This document shows, piece by piece, positions 27,031 to 36,413 of a DNA stretch of 64,000 nucleotides. Positions within the stretch are counted from its first letter, which is position 1, and each line of letters begins with the position of its first letter. Made by a program: the position numbers and the translations under genes. The DNA is taken from assembly GCF_001989995.2 (NCBI RefSeq), contig NZ_JAHGUP010000004.1:1-64000 (forward strand). Reading direction: 5' to 3'. Source of the stretch: Vibrio anguillarum (GTDB taxonomy: Bacteria > Pseudomonadota > Gammaproteobacteria > Enterobacterales > Vibrionaceae). A model generated the notes under the pieces. The model had not been told where the DNA came from. It saw nothing but the letters and a program-made list of their open reading frames with translations, and did no database searches.

Positions 27031-27621
27031 ATGGCCGTCAATAAGAAAATCAATCGTCGTGAAGAGATTCTACAAGCACTCGCTGAAATGCTGGAATCTA
27101 ACGATGGTGCATCACGCATCACCACAGCAAAGCTTGCTAAGCAAGTGGGCGTTTCTGAAGCGGCTTTGTACCGTCATTTTCCGAGTAAAGCACGGATGTT
27201 TGAAGGCTTGATTGAGTTTATTGAAGAGTCTTTAATGTCGCGGATTAATCGCATTTTGGATGAAGAGAAAGATACACTCAACCGCATCCGCTTAGTGCTA
27301 CAACTTATCTTGGCTTTTTCGGAACGTAACCCGGGCTTGACACGAATTTTATCCGGCCATGCTCTAATGTTTGAAAATGAGCGACTGCGTGAACGGATCA
27401 ACCAACTGTTCGAACGCATAGAAACGTCACTACGCCAGATCCTTCGCGAACGTAAACTGCGTGAAGGTAAATCCTTCCCCGTCGACGAAAGCATTTTAGC
27501 CGCTCAATTGCTTGGTCAAGTGGAAGGCAGCTTAAATCGCTTTGTGCGATCTGACTTTAAATACCAACCGACGGCAAATTTTGAAGCGTATTGGGCGTTA
27601 TTAAGCGCTCAGATTGAGTAA
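27031..27621 (+). CDS. slmA: Nucleoid occlusion factor SlmA (TetR family)
   Basis: The protein has 196 residues. [16 protein letters not shown] and the helix-turn-helix [25 protein letters not shown] are SlmA-specific; the remainder matches its dimerisation domain ([23 protein letters not shown]). SlmA binds sites spread over the chromosome and blocks FtsZ assembly over the nucleoid. RBS AAAAGGAAATC precedes ATG 27031. It is next to coaBC, as in V. cholerae. Confidence 0.97.
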   Translation: MAVNKKINRREEILQALAEMLESNDGASRITTAKLAKQVGVSEAALYRHFPSKARMFEGLIEFIEESLMSRINRILDEEKDTLNRIRLVLQLILAFSERNPGLTRILSGHALMFENERLRERINQLFERIETSLRQILRERKLREGKSFPVDESILAAQLLGQVEGSLNRFVRSDFKYQPTANFEAYWALLSAQIE

Positions 27622-27673
27622 AAACCGCCGCCAACGTCGTGATAAAGAATCATCAGTGAAAGAATCAAGAGTA

Positions 27674-28621
27674 ATGAGCAAAGAAAAATACGGTAAACCT
27701 GAGTTTTCCCTCTCGCTACTGCACCCTAAATATTGGGGCGTGTGGCTTAGCTTTGGACTACTCGCTTTAATGGTCAACCTGCTTACTTATTCTGCGTTAC
27801 TAAAAATAGGACGCAGCATGGGCGCGTTTGGAATGCGCTTTGCTAACAAGCGAGTACACATTGCCACGCGTAATCTACAGCTATCTTTTCCAGAGAAAAG
27901 TGCAGGTGAGATTGAGCATATTGTTAACGAAAACTTTAAAAACACTGGCATGGCGCTGATAGAAACCGGAATTACTTGGTTTTGGCCGACTTGGCGTTTT
28001 GCTCGCCTGCTTGATGTGAAAGATGTCAGTGCCCTTTTGCAACTCAAACAAGAAAAACGTGGCGCACTGCTGTGTTGCGTACATGCGTTAAATTTAGAAA
28101 TTACAGCACGCGCTTTTGGTGTAATAGGCCTTGAAGGCTATGGCGTTTACCGCCCACACAGCAACCCTGCGTATGAATTTATCCAATACCGTGGTCGCAC
28201 ACGCAATGGCAATAAACTAATCTACCGCACCGACATTAAACAGATGATCCGCGTACTCAAAAAGGGCGAGCGCCTATTTTATCTACCCGATCAAGATTAC
28301 GGCCATAACAAATCGGTGTTTGTTCCCTTCTTTTCGGTCAAAGAAGCGTGTACCACCACAGGCACCAGTATTCTGGCTTATACTAGCCAATGTGCGATTG
28401 TCCCTGGTTCAGGGTTTCGAAACGCCAACGGAAAATATGAAATCATCGCCGATAAAACCATTGATGGCGACTATCCAAAAGATGACATGACCGCTGCCGC
28501 CGCTTACATGAATAAATACGTTGAAGAAGTGATTCTACGCGCACCAGAACAGTGGATGTGGCTGCATAAGCGTTTTAAATCTTTGCCAGATGAAACGTTA
28601 ACTAACTCTCGCTATTTATAA
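27674..28621 (+). CDS. lpxL: Lipid A late acyltransferase LpxL (HtrB type)
   Basis: Adds a secondary acyl chain from acyl-ACP to Kdo-lipid IVA at the inner membrane. The protein has 315 residues. FSLSLLHPKYWGVWL is the N-terminal membrane segment. The catalytic H-x4-D/E motif appears as HALNLE, followed by GVYRPHSNPAYEFIQYRGRTRNG and FYLPDQDYGHNKSVFVPFF. The frame opens at 27614, inside slmA; ATG 27674 restores the family start. It forms a pair with the next gene. Confidence 0.92.
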   Translation: MSKEKYGKPEFSLSLLHPKYWGVWLSFGLLALMVNLLTYSALLKIGRSMGAFGMRFANKRVHIATRNLQLSFPEKSAGEIEHIVNENFKNTGMALIETGITWFWPTWRFARLLDVKDVSALLQLKQEKRGALLCCVHALNLEITARAFGVIGLEGYGVYRPHSNPAYEFIQYRGRTRNGNKLIYRTDIKQMIRVLKKGERLFYLPDQDYGHNKSVFVPFFSVKEACTTTGTSILAYTSQCAIVPGSGFRNANGKYEIIADKTIDGDYPKDDMTAAAAYMNKYVEEVILRAPEQWMWLHKRFKSLPDETLTNSRYL

Positions 28622-28643
28622 CTAGAAAAAGGTTTTGCTTTCA

Positions 28644-29621
28644 ATGAGCAACAACGAAAACAGCACAGACAAACACTTGCACAACCCCACATTCCAATGG
28701 TCTTTTTTACACCCAAAACATTGGGGAACTTGGATTGGGATCTTCTTTGCCGCTCTGTTCGCCTTTATGCCACCCGCATGGCGAGATAGGCTAGCACGCA
28801 AATTATCCACCTTTGCGGTACGCAAAAACGGTCGTGTTGTACGCCGCACGCGAGTGAATCTGGAAAAATGCTTTCCTGAAAAATCCCCGCAAGAACGCCA
28901 GGCTATTTTGGAAGAAACCTTTGTCAAAGCAGCACAATACATGCTCGGTTATTCGGAGTTTTTGGTTCGTTCCACAAAACACAATCAGCAACGCGGCATC
29001 ATGATTGGTGAAGAGAACTTATTGCCATTGTTAGATGCTGGCGAGAACGTGATCATCCTCGCTCCTCACGCTTGGGCGGTCGATTACCCTGCGGTAATGC
29101 TTGCGGCAAAAGGCTATAAAGTAACCACCATCATGAAGCCACAGCGCAATCCTATCGGTGATTGGTTAATGCACGTCCAACGCATGCAATATGGCGGGCG
29201 TATTTTTGCACGTGATGCTGGAGTAAAACCGTTTGTACGTTCAATTAAAGATGGATACTTAGGCTACTGGCTGCCCGATGAAGACTTTGGCCCGGCCAAC
29301 TCGGTCTTTGTTCCATTCTTTGGCACTGAAAAAGCCACGTTAAAAGGTTTTGGTAAAATGGCGCGCCTATCAAAGGCGAAAGTCGTGCCAATTTTGCCTG
29401 CTTATAACGATAAAACCTGTAAGTACGAAGTGCATATTTTGCCTGCATTAGAAAACTTTCCAACTGGCGATGAAGAGCAAGATGCACGTGCTATGAATAA
29501 GGCGATTGAAGATTTAGTCACACCACGCCCAGAACAGTACATGTGGAATTTATCACTGTTGAAAACGCAGCGTGATGGCTCGGAAATTTACGATAACTCG
29601 CACCATGGCGATCAAAGTTAA
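28644..29621 (+). CDS. lpxN: Lipid A late acyltransferase, LpxM/LpxN type
   Basis: The protein has 325 residues, paralogous to the preceding one. FQWSFLHPKHWGTWIG is the membrane start, HAWAVD is the catalytic H-x4-D, and MKPQRNPIGDWL and YWLPDEDFGPANSVFVPFFG follow. In V. cholerae the gene at this position (VC0212, LpxN) transfers 3-hydroxylaurate, which allows glycine modification of lipid A and polymyxin resistance. The same role here is inferred from synteny. ATG 28644 with AAAAAGG upstream is preferred to TTG 28635. Confidence 0.88.
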   Translation: MSNNENSTDKHLHNPTFQWSFLHPKHWGTWIGIFFAALFAFMPPAWRDRLARKLSTFAVRKNGRVVRRTRVNLEKCFPEKSPQERQAILEETFVKAAQYMLGYSEFLVRSTKHNQQRGIMIGEENLLPLLDAGENVIILAPHAWAVDYPAVMLAAKGYKVTTIMKPQRNPIGDWLMHVQRMQYGGRIFARDAGVKPFVRSIKDGYLGYWLPDEDFGPANSVFVPFFGTEKATLKGFGKMARLSKAKVVPILPAYNDKTCKYEVHILPALENFPTGDEEQDARAMNKAIEDLVTPRPEQYMWNLSLLKTQRDGSEIYDNSHHGDQS

Positions 29622-29650
29622 TCGCTAGAATAACTAAACTAATAACAAAC

Positions 29651-29684
29651 AAGCCCCGAGCGACAAACTCGGGGCTTTTACTTT
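29651..29684. terminator. Rho-independent terminator between lpxN and pyrE
   Basis: AAGCCCCGAG (29651-29660) pairs with CTCGGGGCTT (29668-29677), followed by TTTTACTTTT on the plus strand. The A-rich 5' flank gives weaker function for pyrE. Confidence 0.88.
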
Positions 29685-29722
29685 TCAATAAGTGGCTCTA
29701 CGATTCGCAAATAAGTTGATGC

Positions 29723-30364
29723 TTAAATTCCGTACTGAGCACGATACGCTTTTACCGCCTCAAGGTGCTTAGCATCTGCCCCTTTCTCTTCAAGGTAAGT
29801 AACCAGATCGGTCAGGCTAACAATTGAGATGATCGCGCAACCAAAATCACGCTCGACTTCTTGAATTGCAGAAAGCTCTCCTTTGCCTTTTTCTTGGCGG
29901 TCAATTGCTACCAAAACACCAGCAAGATCCGCACCGTTAGCTTGAATGATTTCCATCGACTCACGAATGGCAGTACCAGCTGTAATGACATCATCCACCA
30001 GCATAATGCGCCCTTCTAATGCGCTACCGACCAAGTTACCGCCCTCACCGTGGTCTTTCGCTTCTTTACGGTTAAAGCAATACGGCGTATCAACATCATG
30101 ATGATCAGCCAACGCTACTGCCGTTGTAGTCGCAATTGGGATCCCTTTGTACGCCGGTCCAAATAGCACATCAAACTCAATCCCAGAATCGACCAAAGCA
30201 GCGGCATAAAAACGCCCTAAGCGCGCTAAATCACGGCCAGTATTAAACAAGCCAGCGTTAAAGAAATAAGGGCTTTTTCGGCCAGACTTCAAAGTAAACT
30301 CGCCAAACTTCAAGACTTCTTTTTCTAGTGCAAATTCAATAAATTCACGCTGGTATGCTTTCAT
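29723..30364 (-). CDS. pyrE: Orotate phosphoribosyltransferase
   Basis: Makes OMP from orotate and PRPP in pyrimidine synthesis. The protein has 213 residues. [19 protein letters not shown] is the orotate-binding start, and the PRPP-binding motif is [30 protein letters not shown] is the flexible catalytic loop. It lies downstream of rph on the same strand, the classical rph-pyrE pair, with a terminator-like hairpin between them. Confidence 0.97.
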   Translation of the reverse strand: MKAYQREFIEFALEKEVLKFGEFTLKSGRKSPYFFNAGLFNTGRDLARLGRFYAAALVDSGIEFDVLFGPAYKGIPIATTTAVALADHHDVDTPYCFNRKEAKDHGEGGNLVGSALEGRIMLVDDVITAGTAIRESMEIIQANGADLAGVLVAIDRQEKGKGELSAIQEVERDFGCAIISIVSLTDLVTYLEEKGADAKHLEAVKAYRAQYGI

Positions 30365-30420
30365 GATTTTCTCTCTCTTAACTCATACACTTTGGTTTAT
30401 TTCTCTTTCTCAACAAGAAC

Positions 30421-30545
30421 AACCCCCTCCTAGCCTCCCTCGAAAAGGGGGGAGGTACTAAGATGGTGCTCACCTCCCCTCAAGGGCGATATTAGGAACA
30501 CTTCCTTCATTCCCTCCCCTTATAGGGGAGGGTTAGGGTGGGGTC
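30421..30545. repeat. GC-rich intergenic repeat with terminal inverted repeats, copy B
   Basis: The left end CCCCCTCCTAGCCTCCCT and the right end GGGGAGGGTTAGGGTGGGG are imperfect inverted repeats around about 85 bases, with two internal GGGGAGG/CCTCCCC hairpins. Core text is shared with copies at 2854-2920 and 59693-59729. It is consistent with a REP- or MITE-like element inserted between rph and pyrE. Confidence 0.75.
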
Positions 30546-30578
30546 ATCACGTACAACAATACAATGAATAAAACGGGC

Positions 30579-30605
30579 AAAAAAATAGCCCCCAACTGGG
30601 AGCTA
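30579..30605 (-). terminator. Terminator after rph, probable pyrE attenuator
   Basis: On the minus strand TAGCTCCC-AGTT-GGGGGCTA is followed by seven T. The stem starts 6 bases after the rph stop codon. A ribosome finishing rph would cover the stem, the arrangement used by the UTP-sensing pyrE attenuator of E. coli. Confidence 0.75.
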
Positions 30606-30610
30606 CTTGA

Positions 30611-31327
30611 TCAATCTAATAACGATGCTTTCTGCGCTTCAACAATATCAGCGATGCCTTTCTTGGCAACGGCCAGTAAATCCATCAGCTCTTCATGGCT
30701 AAACGGTTCACCCTCTGCGGTGCCTTGAATTTCAATCATCTTACCGTTTTCAGTCATCACCACATTCATATCGGTATCAGCGGCAGAATCTTCCACGTAT
30801 TCCAAATCACATAAAATGTTTTCACCCAAGATGCCAACTGAGACAGCAGCAACATGGCCTTTCATTGGATTCTTCTTCAATTTACCGCTAGCAACCAAAT
30901 GAGCAAACGCATCCGCTAGTGCCACACTTGCGCCCGTAATTGATGCAGTACGAGTACCACCGTCCGCTTGAATAACGTCACAGTCAACCGTGATCATCAC
31001 CTCTGGCATGGCCTCTAAATCCACCACAGCACGTAAGCTGCGAGCGATGAGACGTTGGATCTCCATGGTGCGGCCACCTTGCTTACCGTTGGTCGCTTCA
31101 CGACGAGTCCGTGAATGGGTTGCACGTGGCAGCATGCCGTATTCGGCAGTAACCCAACCTTTACCCTGACCTTTCAACCAGCGAGGAACACCCTCTTCGA
31201 CAGTGGCATTACACAATACTTTGGTATTACCAAATTCCACCAATACTGACCCTTCAGCATAAGCAGTGTAGTTGCGAGTGATTTTAATTGGGCGAATTTG
31301 ATCGGCCGCGCGGTCATTTGGACGCAT
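30611..31327 (-). CDS. rph: Ribonuclease PH
   Basis: Phosphorolytic 3'-5' exoribonuclease that trims tRNA 3' ends. The protein has 238 residues, full length. [39 protein letters not shown], the phosphate-binding [12 protein letters not shown] and [15 protein letters not shown] are all intact. RBS AAGGTAGAT lies upstream. It is the leading gene of rph-pyrE and divergent from yicC. Confidence 0.97.
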   Translation of the reverse strand: MRPNDRAADQIRPIKITRNYTAYAEGSVLVEFGNTKVLCNATVEEGVPRWLKGQGKGWVTAEYGMLPRATHSRTRREATNGKQGGRTMEIQRLIARSLRAVVDLEAMPEVMITVDCDVIQADGGTRTASITGASVALADAFAHLVASGKLKKNPMKGHVAAVSVGILGENILCDLEYVEDSAADTDMNVVMTENGKMIEIQGTAEGEPFSHEELMDLLAVAKKGIADIVEAQKASLLD

Positions 31328-31505
31328 AGTGCATCTACCTTTTATCGGGTGAGACGGAATCGATTGGGGCGAGATTATAGCGGATTAGCCGCCTTGACGC
31401 TAGGTTGGTCACCCTTTGCATTGGCGTGAACCTAGTATACGCGTGAAGCTAGTGCTAACATATCTCTCGTTTGATATTTCATCTTCGTGAGCAAAGGACA
31501 AATCA

Positions 31506-32372
31506 ATGATTTACAGCATGACCGCGTACGCGCGTAAAGAAGTTAAAGGTGATTGGGGTACCGCGGTATGGGAAATTCGCTCGGTAAACCAACGTTATCT
31601 TGAAACCTACTTCCGCCTGCCGGAACAATTTCGTGGTCTTGAGCCTGTACTGCGTGAACGCTTTCGCCAACGTTTAGCGCGCGGCAAAGTAGAATGTCAC
31701 TTACGTTATGAAGCAAACCCTGCGGCCAAAAGTGAGCTGAATATCAATGAAGCACTCGCCAATCAAGTGATTAAAGCCGCCAACCAAGTCATGCACATGA
31801 CGGGCGAGTTAAGCCGCATTAATCCATTTCAAATCATGCAGTGGCCCGGCGTAATGGAAACACCAGAACAAGACATGGACAGTATTAATAAAGCCTTATT
31901 AGCAGGCTTTGATGACGCAATCATTGAATTCATTGACGCACGTGGCCGTGAAGGTGACAACATGAAGGCGTTAATCGAGCAACGCCTGACGGCGATCAGT
32001 GAAGAAGTGGTCAAAGTGCGCGCACGCATGCCAGAAATCCTGCAATGGCAACGTGAACGCCTATTGACTAAGTTTGAAGAAGCAAAGATTGAGCTTGATG
32101 CGACACGCGTTGAGCAAGAGCTGATTTTACTTGCACAAAAATCAGACGTTGCCGAAGAGTTAGACCGCCTCGATTCGCACGTCAAAGAAGCACGTAATGT
32201 GCTCAAAAAAGGCGGTTCATGTGGCCGTAAGCTCGATTTCATGATGCAAGAATTTAACCGCGAATCGAACACATTAGCCTCGAAATCAATCAGCACCGAC
32301 ATCACGGCCTCCGGCGTCGAACTTAAGGTTCTGATTGAACAAATGAGAGAGCAAATTCAAAACATCGAATAG
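31506..32372 (+). CDS. yicC: YicC family protein (endoribonuclease-like)
   Basis: The protein has 288 residues. MIYSMTAYARKEVKGDWGTA and WEIRSVNQRYLETYFRLPE begin the YicC N-terminal domain. GRKLDFMMQEFNRESNTLASK near the C-terminus is the highly conserved DUF1732 segment. YicC proteins have been linked to RNA decay, including turnover of small RNAs in E. coli. RBS AAAGGACAAATC precedes ATG 31506. It is divergent from rph, a conserved pairing. Confidence 0.95.
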   Translation: MIYSMTAYARKEVKGDWGTAVWEIRSVNQRYLETYFRLPEQFRGLEPVLRERFRQRLARGKVECHLRYEANPAAKSELNINEALANQVIKAANQVMHMTGELSRINPFQIMQWPGVMETPEQDMDSINKALLAGFDDAIIEFIDARGREGDNMKALIEQRLTAISEEVVKVRARMPEILQWQRERLLTKFEEAKIELDATRVEQELILLAQKSDVAEELDRLDSHVKEARNVLKKGGSCGRKLDFMMQEFNRESNTLASKSISTDITASGVELKVLIEQMREQIQNIE

Positions 32373-32415
32373 TTTTTCAGCTTCGGCGATTCAGATTAAG
32401 TTGATGACGATGGAT

Positions 32416-32445
32416 AAAAACACGGAAGGCACCATAGCCTTCCGT
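32416..32445 (-). terminator. Terminator between yicC and the chitinase gene
   Basis: ACGGAAGGC (32422-32430) pairs perfectly with GCCTTCCGT (32437-32445). On the minus strand GTTTTTATC follows, so it serves the chitinase gene best. Confidence 0.75.
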
Positions 32446-32477
32446 TATCTAGTTAACTCACAAAGTAACCATGCAGG

Positions 32478-35366
32478 CTACTTACTGACACTGATCATTT
32501 CGTTGAAGTACTCGACTTGCTGTTCCATGCTCAGACTTTGATTATTTGAACCCAGCGCCCAGATAAAGAAACCACCGTAACCATTCTCTTTTTGCCACTT
32601 GGCACGGTTGAGGTTGTTTTCACGGCTTTCCACAAAATTGCCGTTTGGCCCCCACTGGCTATTGATCGTATTGCCCAAAACAATTTTCGACTTGTCTCCA
32701 ATGTATTGAGCGTAATTGGCCATCGCGACATCGTAGAGGAAGTTTTGGCCGGCGTCATAGGTCATGACGTTGAAGAAATCGAAATCGTTCTTGGTTGCTT
32801 GTAACAGATCGATCACTTCACCATGGTGAGACGAGCGACCTGATGGCTCAACGTAAGAACAATTTTCAAACACACTTGAATCCATGCATGCCACAGGATC
32901 AGCACCGACATGGTATGTGGTCAGCGACAACACTTTATTGTCTCCCACTTTTTGGCGTATCAGTTTAATCAATGCGGTTAGGTCTTGGTTCTCTTTATCG
33001 GTAATGCGCGCTGCTTTCTCGAAGTCGAAGTCAAGACCATCGATTTGCACATAACCCGCTAATTGGTACTTGCTGTAATCACATTGGCCATCACCCCCCG
33101 TCGCAAGGCAGTCACCCACCACCTCTTCTGGTTTTAGGTTCTTCTTATAGACAGGGAAGGGTTTGTTGACCAATTCAACGAGGCCATTGGCCACCGCCTC
33201 CCGATTTACATCGCTACCAATCGCAGACCAAATACTTTCATAAGTTTGACCACCAAACGCGACCATCATGGTGACATTGCTATTATCGTGTTTTAAGGTT
33301 GACCACGCTAAGTACTGAGATGGCATCCAATCTGGGTTGTAACTTGGTGGGGTTACCATGTCATCAGAAATCGTAATGTTGCCGCTAGCATCCCATTTAC
33401 CGAACGATAATAAATAACCGTCACCTTCAGAATTAAACAGTTTTTCATAATCGTTTAATCCCCAAGAAGTGAGATAACTAATGGCACGGTCTGGGTTATC
33501 GGCAAGGCCACCACCACCGGTACTCTCTTTCACTGTAATATTGGATGGGGCTGACATTTGCTCTTGATTGGCACTGTTGAGCGCCTTTGCGTAAATAGCG
33601 TAGTTGCCTGCTTGCGCTCCAATCCACTCATATTCATAAGGTGCTTCGGTGTCTTGATTCAGCACCTTGCCGTTGGCAATAAACGTCACGGACGCCACCT
33701 CGCCTTCATAGCTCTTAGCATCCGCTTTGATTGAGATCGCTCGGCCTTCAAAGAAGCTTGAACCGTCTACAGGGGAAGAGAGTGACACCAGCAGATCTTT
33801 ATCAGTAATGGCAATCGAAATCGGTGCAGTTTGAGCACTTGCGCCTTGATCGTCATACGCGGCAACCGTGAGTGTGTATTGTCCTTCAACTTGAGCAGGC
33901 ACAGTGATGGTGTAGAGGTCGCCCGAAGAAGAGATGGATGTTGCAACGACTTCGCCATTCAATTGAACATCGACACGCGCCACTTGGGTATCGTCGCTCG
34001 CCTCAACGACCACCTCAAATGGCTGATTGGGTGCTATTTTTTGTCCATTTTCTGGCGATTGAACATGCACTTCAGGAACAGGGTTAGGATCGCACTCACC
34101 AACGTCATTCCATGCATCTTTCCATGCATCTGGATAATTTGGATGCCCAGTACCTGGTGTCCATACTGGGTTACCACACCAACCTGCGATTTCACATGAG
34201 TAGATATGGCCAATATTGGTTACCTCATCTCCCACTTGATAGCTCACGCCATCTTGGTACTGAGCAACGTCACCGCAACTACCACTCACATCAGTAACCG
34301 TAATCGTCAGATTTTTTTGTGTTACATGCCGTTCATCATCTTGCGCTTCAACACGTAATGCAGCGCTTCCGGCCGTTTGAGGGGTCCAGTCACAAGAGAA
34401 CACTTGCTCTGTTTTGGCATCGATACTGCAAACTTCGGTGTCATTAGCAAAAAATTTAACGGTAGCCAGATCATTATCAGCATCGGTCACTTCAGCAGAG
34501 ATCGTCAAACTTGTACCTTGTGGGTGGGACGATGCCGCTTCTGGGGAAATGAACTCAACGACCGGAGGATTAGGCGCCGTCGATTCTGACTCGACAGAAA
34601 CAGGCACGCTTTGCTCAGAGAGCTTATCGCCTTCCTCATTGAACGCGATAACTGAAATGGAAGCGGCTCCTATTTCTTTCGGTTGCCACACTTGCTGATA
34701 CTCGGTGACACCTTGCTTCAATGGTTGTTGAGCAATTTTGTCTTGGTTAGCCCAAAACTCAAGCTTACCAGCGCTCTCACCATCAATACGAGCCATAATG
34801 CTGACGCCTGTGCCTGTGTATACCACTGAATTTGGCGCTGGAGAGAGAATATCTAGCGAAAAATCGGGCGGTGGTGTGATGCCCCCTTCCATTTTCACAA
34901 TAACAGAATCTTCAAAAGCACTCAGGTTTTCCAATGAACCACCAAAAGCGATCGTCAAGGAGAGTGATTCTGAGGCATTCAGAACGCTGTCAACCCAAGC
35001 ACCTTCAGGGAATTTAAGCGCCACTGAATGGAGAATACCGCCTGCTTGAGCGGTATGAGATAGACTCCACGTAGGATGGGATAGCGCCGATGATTGCCAA
35101 CCTATATCGTTAATCGCAACGGGTAATACAAATTCGATGACCGCATCGCGCATATCCGCTGAATCTGCTCCTGTATTTTTAATCGCTAAGGTGTAAGTGC
35201 TCCACCATTGCCCCTCTGACTCAGCAACCGCATCAGCGCTAAACTCAGCAGCAATAGCCTGAGATATTGGATTTAAAAGTAGGCCAGAGAAAAGGATGGT
35301 TAGGCCTAAAGCCCGATAGTAGTTTTTATCGGCTACTGAGACTAGCGTGTTTTTCTGATTAAACAT
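32478..35366 (-). CDS. Secreted multidomain GH18 chitinase
   Basis: The protein has 962 residues. The signal peptide is within residues 1-40 (YYRALGLTILFSGLLLNPIS...AIAAEFS). A beta-rich module (40-165) is followed by Ig-like/PKD-like repeats beginning LDILSPAPNSVV, VEFISPEAAS, VHVQSPENG and LVSLSSPVDG. A CBM5/12 chitin-binding module with paired aromatics (YQVGDEVTNIGHIYSCEI, CGNPVWTPG) sits at about 362-425. The catalytic GH18 barrel (about 625-962) has the DxxDxDxE motif at D776-E783 (DGLDFDFE) and ends GGFFIWALGSNNQSLSMEQQ. It should hydrolyse chitin outside the cell. It lies next to a decayed IS, and I do not recall this gene at the corresponding V. cholerae place, so acquisition is possible. 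Confidence 0.9.
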   Translation of the reverse strand: MFNQKNTLVSVADKNYYRALGLTILFSGLLLNPISQAIAAEFSADAVAESEGQWWSTYTLAIKNTGADSADMRDAVIEFVLPVAINDIGWQSSALSHPTWSLSHTAQAGGILHSVALKFPEGAWVDSVLNASESLSLTIAFGGSLENLSAFEDSVIVKMEGGITPPPDFSLDILSPAPNSVVYTGTGVSIMARIDGESAGKLEFWANQDKIAQQPLKQGVTEYQQVWQPKEIGAASISVIAFNEEGDKLSEQSVPVSVESESTAPNPPVVEFISPEAASSHPQGTSLTISAEVTDADNDLATVKFFANDTEVCSIDAKTEQVFSCDWTPQTAGSAALRVEAQDDERHVTQKNLTITVTDVSGSCGDVAQYQDGVSYQVGDEVTNIGHIYSCEIAGWCGNPVWTPGTGHPNYPDAWKDAWNDVGECDPNPVPEVHVQSPENGQKIAPNQPFEVVVEASDDTQVARVDVQLNGEVVATSISSSGDLYTITVPAQVEGQYTLTVAAYDDQGASAQTAPISIAITDKDLLVSLSSPVDGSSFFEGRAISIKADAKSYEGEVASVTFIANGKVLNQDTEAPYEYEWIGAQAGNYAIYAKALNSANQEQMSAPSNITVKESTGGGGLADNPDRAISYLTSWGLNDYEKLFNSEGDGYLLSFGKWDASGNITISDDMVTPPSYNPDWMPSQYLAWSTLKHDNSNVTMMVAFGGQTYESIWSAIGSDVNREAVANGLVELVNKPFPVYKKNLKPEEVVGDCLATGGDGQCDYSKYQLAGYVQIDGLDFDFEKAARITDKENQDLTALIKLIRQKVGDNKVLSLTTYHVGADPVACMDSSVFENCSYVEPSGRSSHHGEVIDLLQATKNDFDFFNVMTYDAGQNFLYDVAMANYAQYIGDKSKIVLGNTINSQWGPNGNFVESRENNLNRAKWQKENGYGGFFIWALGSNNQSLSMEQQVEYFNEMISVSK

Positions 35367-35423
35367 TATTTAATACCCTCTTATTATTAAATTTATAATT
35401 TTCGGTATATTTATTAGCACCAC

Positions 35424-35509
35424 CACTGAAAAATCATGAACATTGCCGAAAATAAAGACTTCCCAACACTGAAAAATCATGAACACTCCCGAAAACAAAG
35501 ACTTCCCAG
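35424..35509. repeat. Tandem duplication of 43 bp
   Basis: Two imperfect copies (35424-35466 and 35467-35509) start CACTGAAAAATCATGAACA and end GACTTCCCA(A/G). They lie between the chitinase start and the IS remnant. Confidence 0.85.
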
Positions 35510-35525
35510 CACCTTCAAAAGGCTT

Positions 35526-36299
35526 TGTATCGTAGGCTCCATCAGCACAGACTTTCACAATTTGGTGGCGTAACGGGTTGAGCTACGTCGGTAGAACTTC
35601 ATTTTCGCCGACAGATTCTAGGCTGACAACAGCGGAAATCAGTTCATGCGTACTTGAATCAATCGCAAGGTGTAGCTTTCGCCAAAAACGGCGCTTTTCC
35701 TTGCCATGCTTACGCATTTTCCACTCTCTCAACACCTTCAAACCTGTAGCAACGCCCCAGAAAAGAGTAATGCCAGGGCTTGTCAATTCCATATGACAGA
35801 CCATTCTAATTTGAGGGTAAGTATTTTCGCGATGTTGATTACTTTGAGTTTCAAAGACTTGATGATTTTCTAACGTGTCTGCGGTTCGCCATACTACGCC
35901 ATCAACGGCGAATAAATTAAGTCCCGCCCATTGTTCAAACGAATTCGTTTCATATACGTGTTGAGCGACGGCTTTAAATACCTCTTTTACTGCATCCGCC
36001 CCCAAACGTTGCCTTGCTTGGACCAAAGCACTTGGTGCGACCAACGGTTTTCTATTTGGCAACATGATATCCATCTGAGTAGCGATATCCCAGACAGACT
36101 TCTGACGATATAGTGCCATTCCGATGATTGACCATAGCACCGTTTCGAGTGGTAGTCGGCACTTTCTCAACGTGGCGACTCCAGCTTGTTCGAACCCTTG
36201 CTGAATAAGCTCTGGCGATAGCAACTCTGCGTATTTTTCAAAAGTATGGAAGGTATTACAGGACTTAAAGGCTGTGGCTAATTCGCTTTCAAAACGCAT
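35526..36299 (-). pseudogene. Chimeric transposase remnant: IS4-family N-terminus joined to IS5-family C-terminal piece
   Basis: From ATG 36299 the frame encodes an IS4-type transposase start (MRFESELATAFKSCNTFHTF, IIGMALYRQKSVWDIATQMD, LFAVDGVVWRTADT, RMVCHMELTS). From about 35770 it changes to text typical of IS5-group transposases (TGLKVLREWKMRKHGKEKRR, WRKLHLAIDSSTHE, NEVLPT). A TAG at 35583-35585 interrupts it, and the same frame continues LNPLRHQIVKVCADGAYDTK to about 35526. Neither DDE triad is complete, so the product cannot be an active transposase. The switch stays in frame, which is notable. Confidence 0.8.
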
Positions 36300-36392
36300 A
36301 AAAAAATCCGATATCAGATAACTAATATCGGATTTTGAAGCCTTTTAAAGATCGGTCAAATGATCTCGAAAATTTCTTAACTGATCGGCATT
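35526..36392 (-). mobile_element. Decayed insertion-sequence remnant (IS4-type end plus IS5-type fragment)
   Basis: The right end AATGCCGATCAGTTAAG (minus strand, 36392-36376) matches the known terminal repeat of IS4-type elements. An ATATCGGATTTT/AAAATCCGATAT-type hairpin (about 36305-36340) lies between it and the transposase start, as in such elements. No left end was found. It sits between the M16 protease stop and the chitinase gene. Confidence 0.75.
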
Positions 36393-36413
36393 ACCCCCAA
36401 CAGGAGGCTCATT

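Noticed and set aside
31829..32305. 158-codon antisense frame inside yicC
   Set aside because: It is serine- and arginine-rich shadow text opposite a conserved gene, with no recognisable domain.
34414..34698. 94-codon frame opposite the chitinase gene
   Set aside because: Shadow of the Ig-like repeat region on the other strand, with no start signals.
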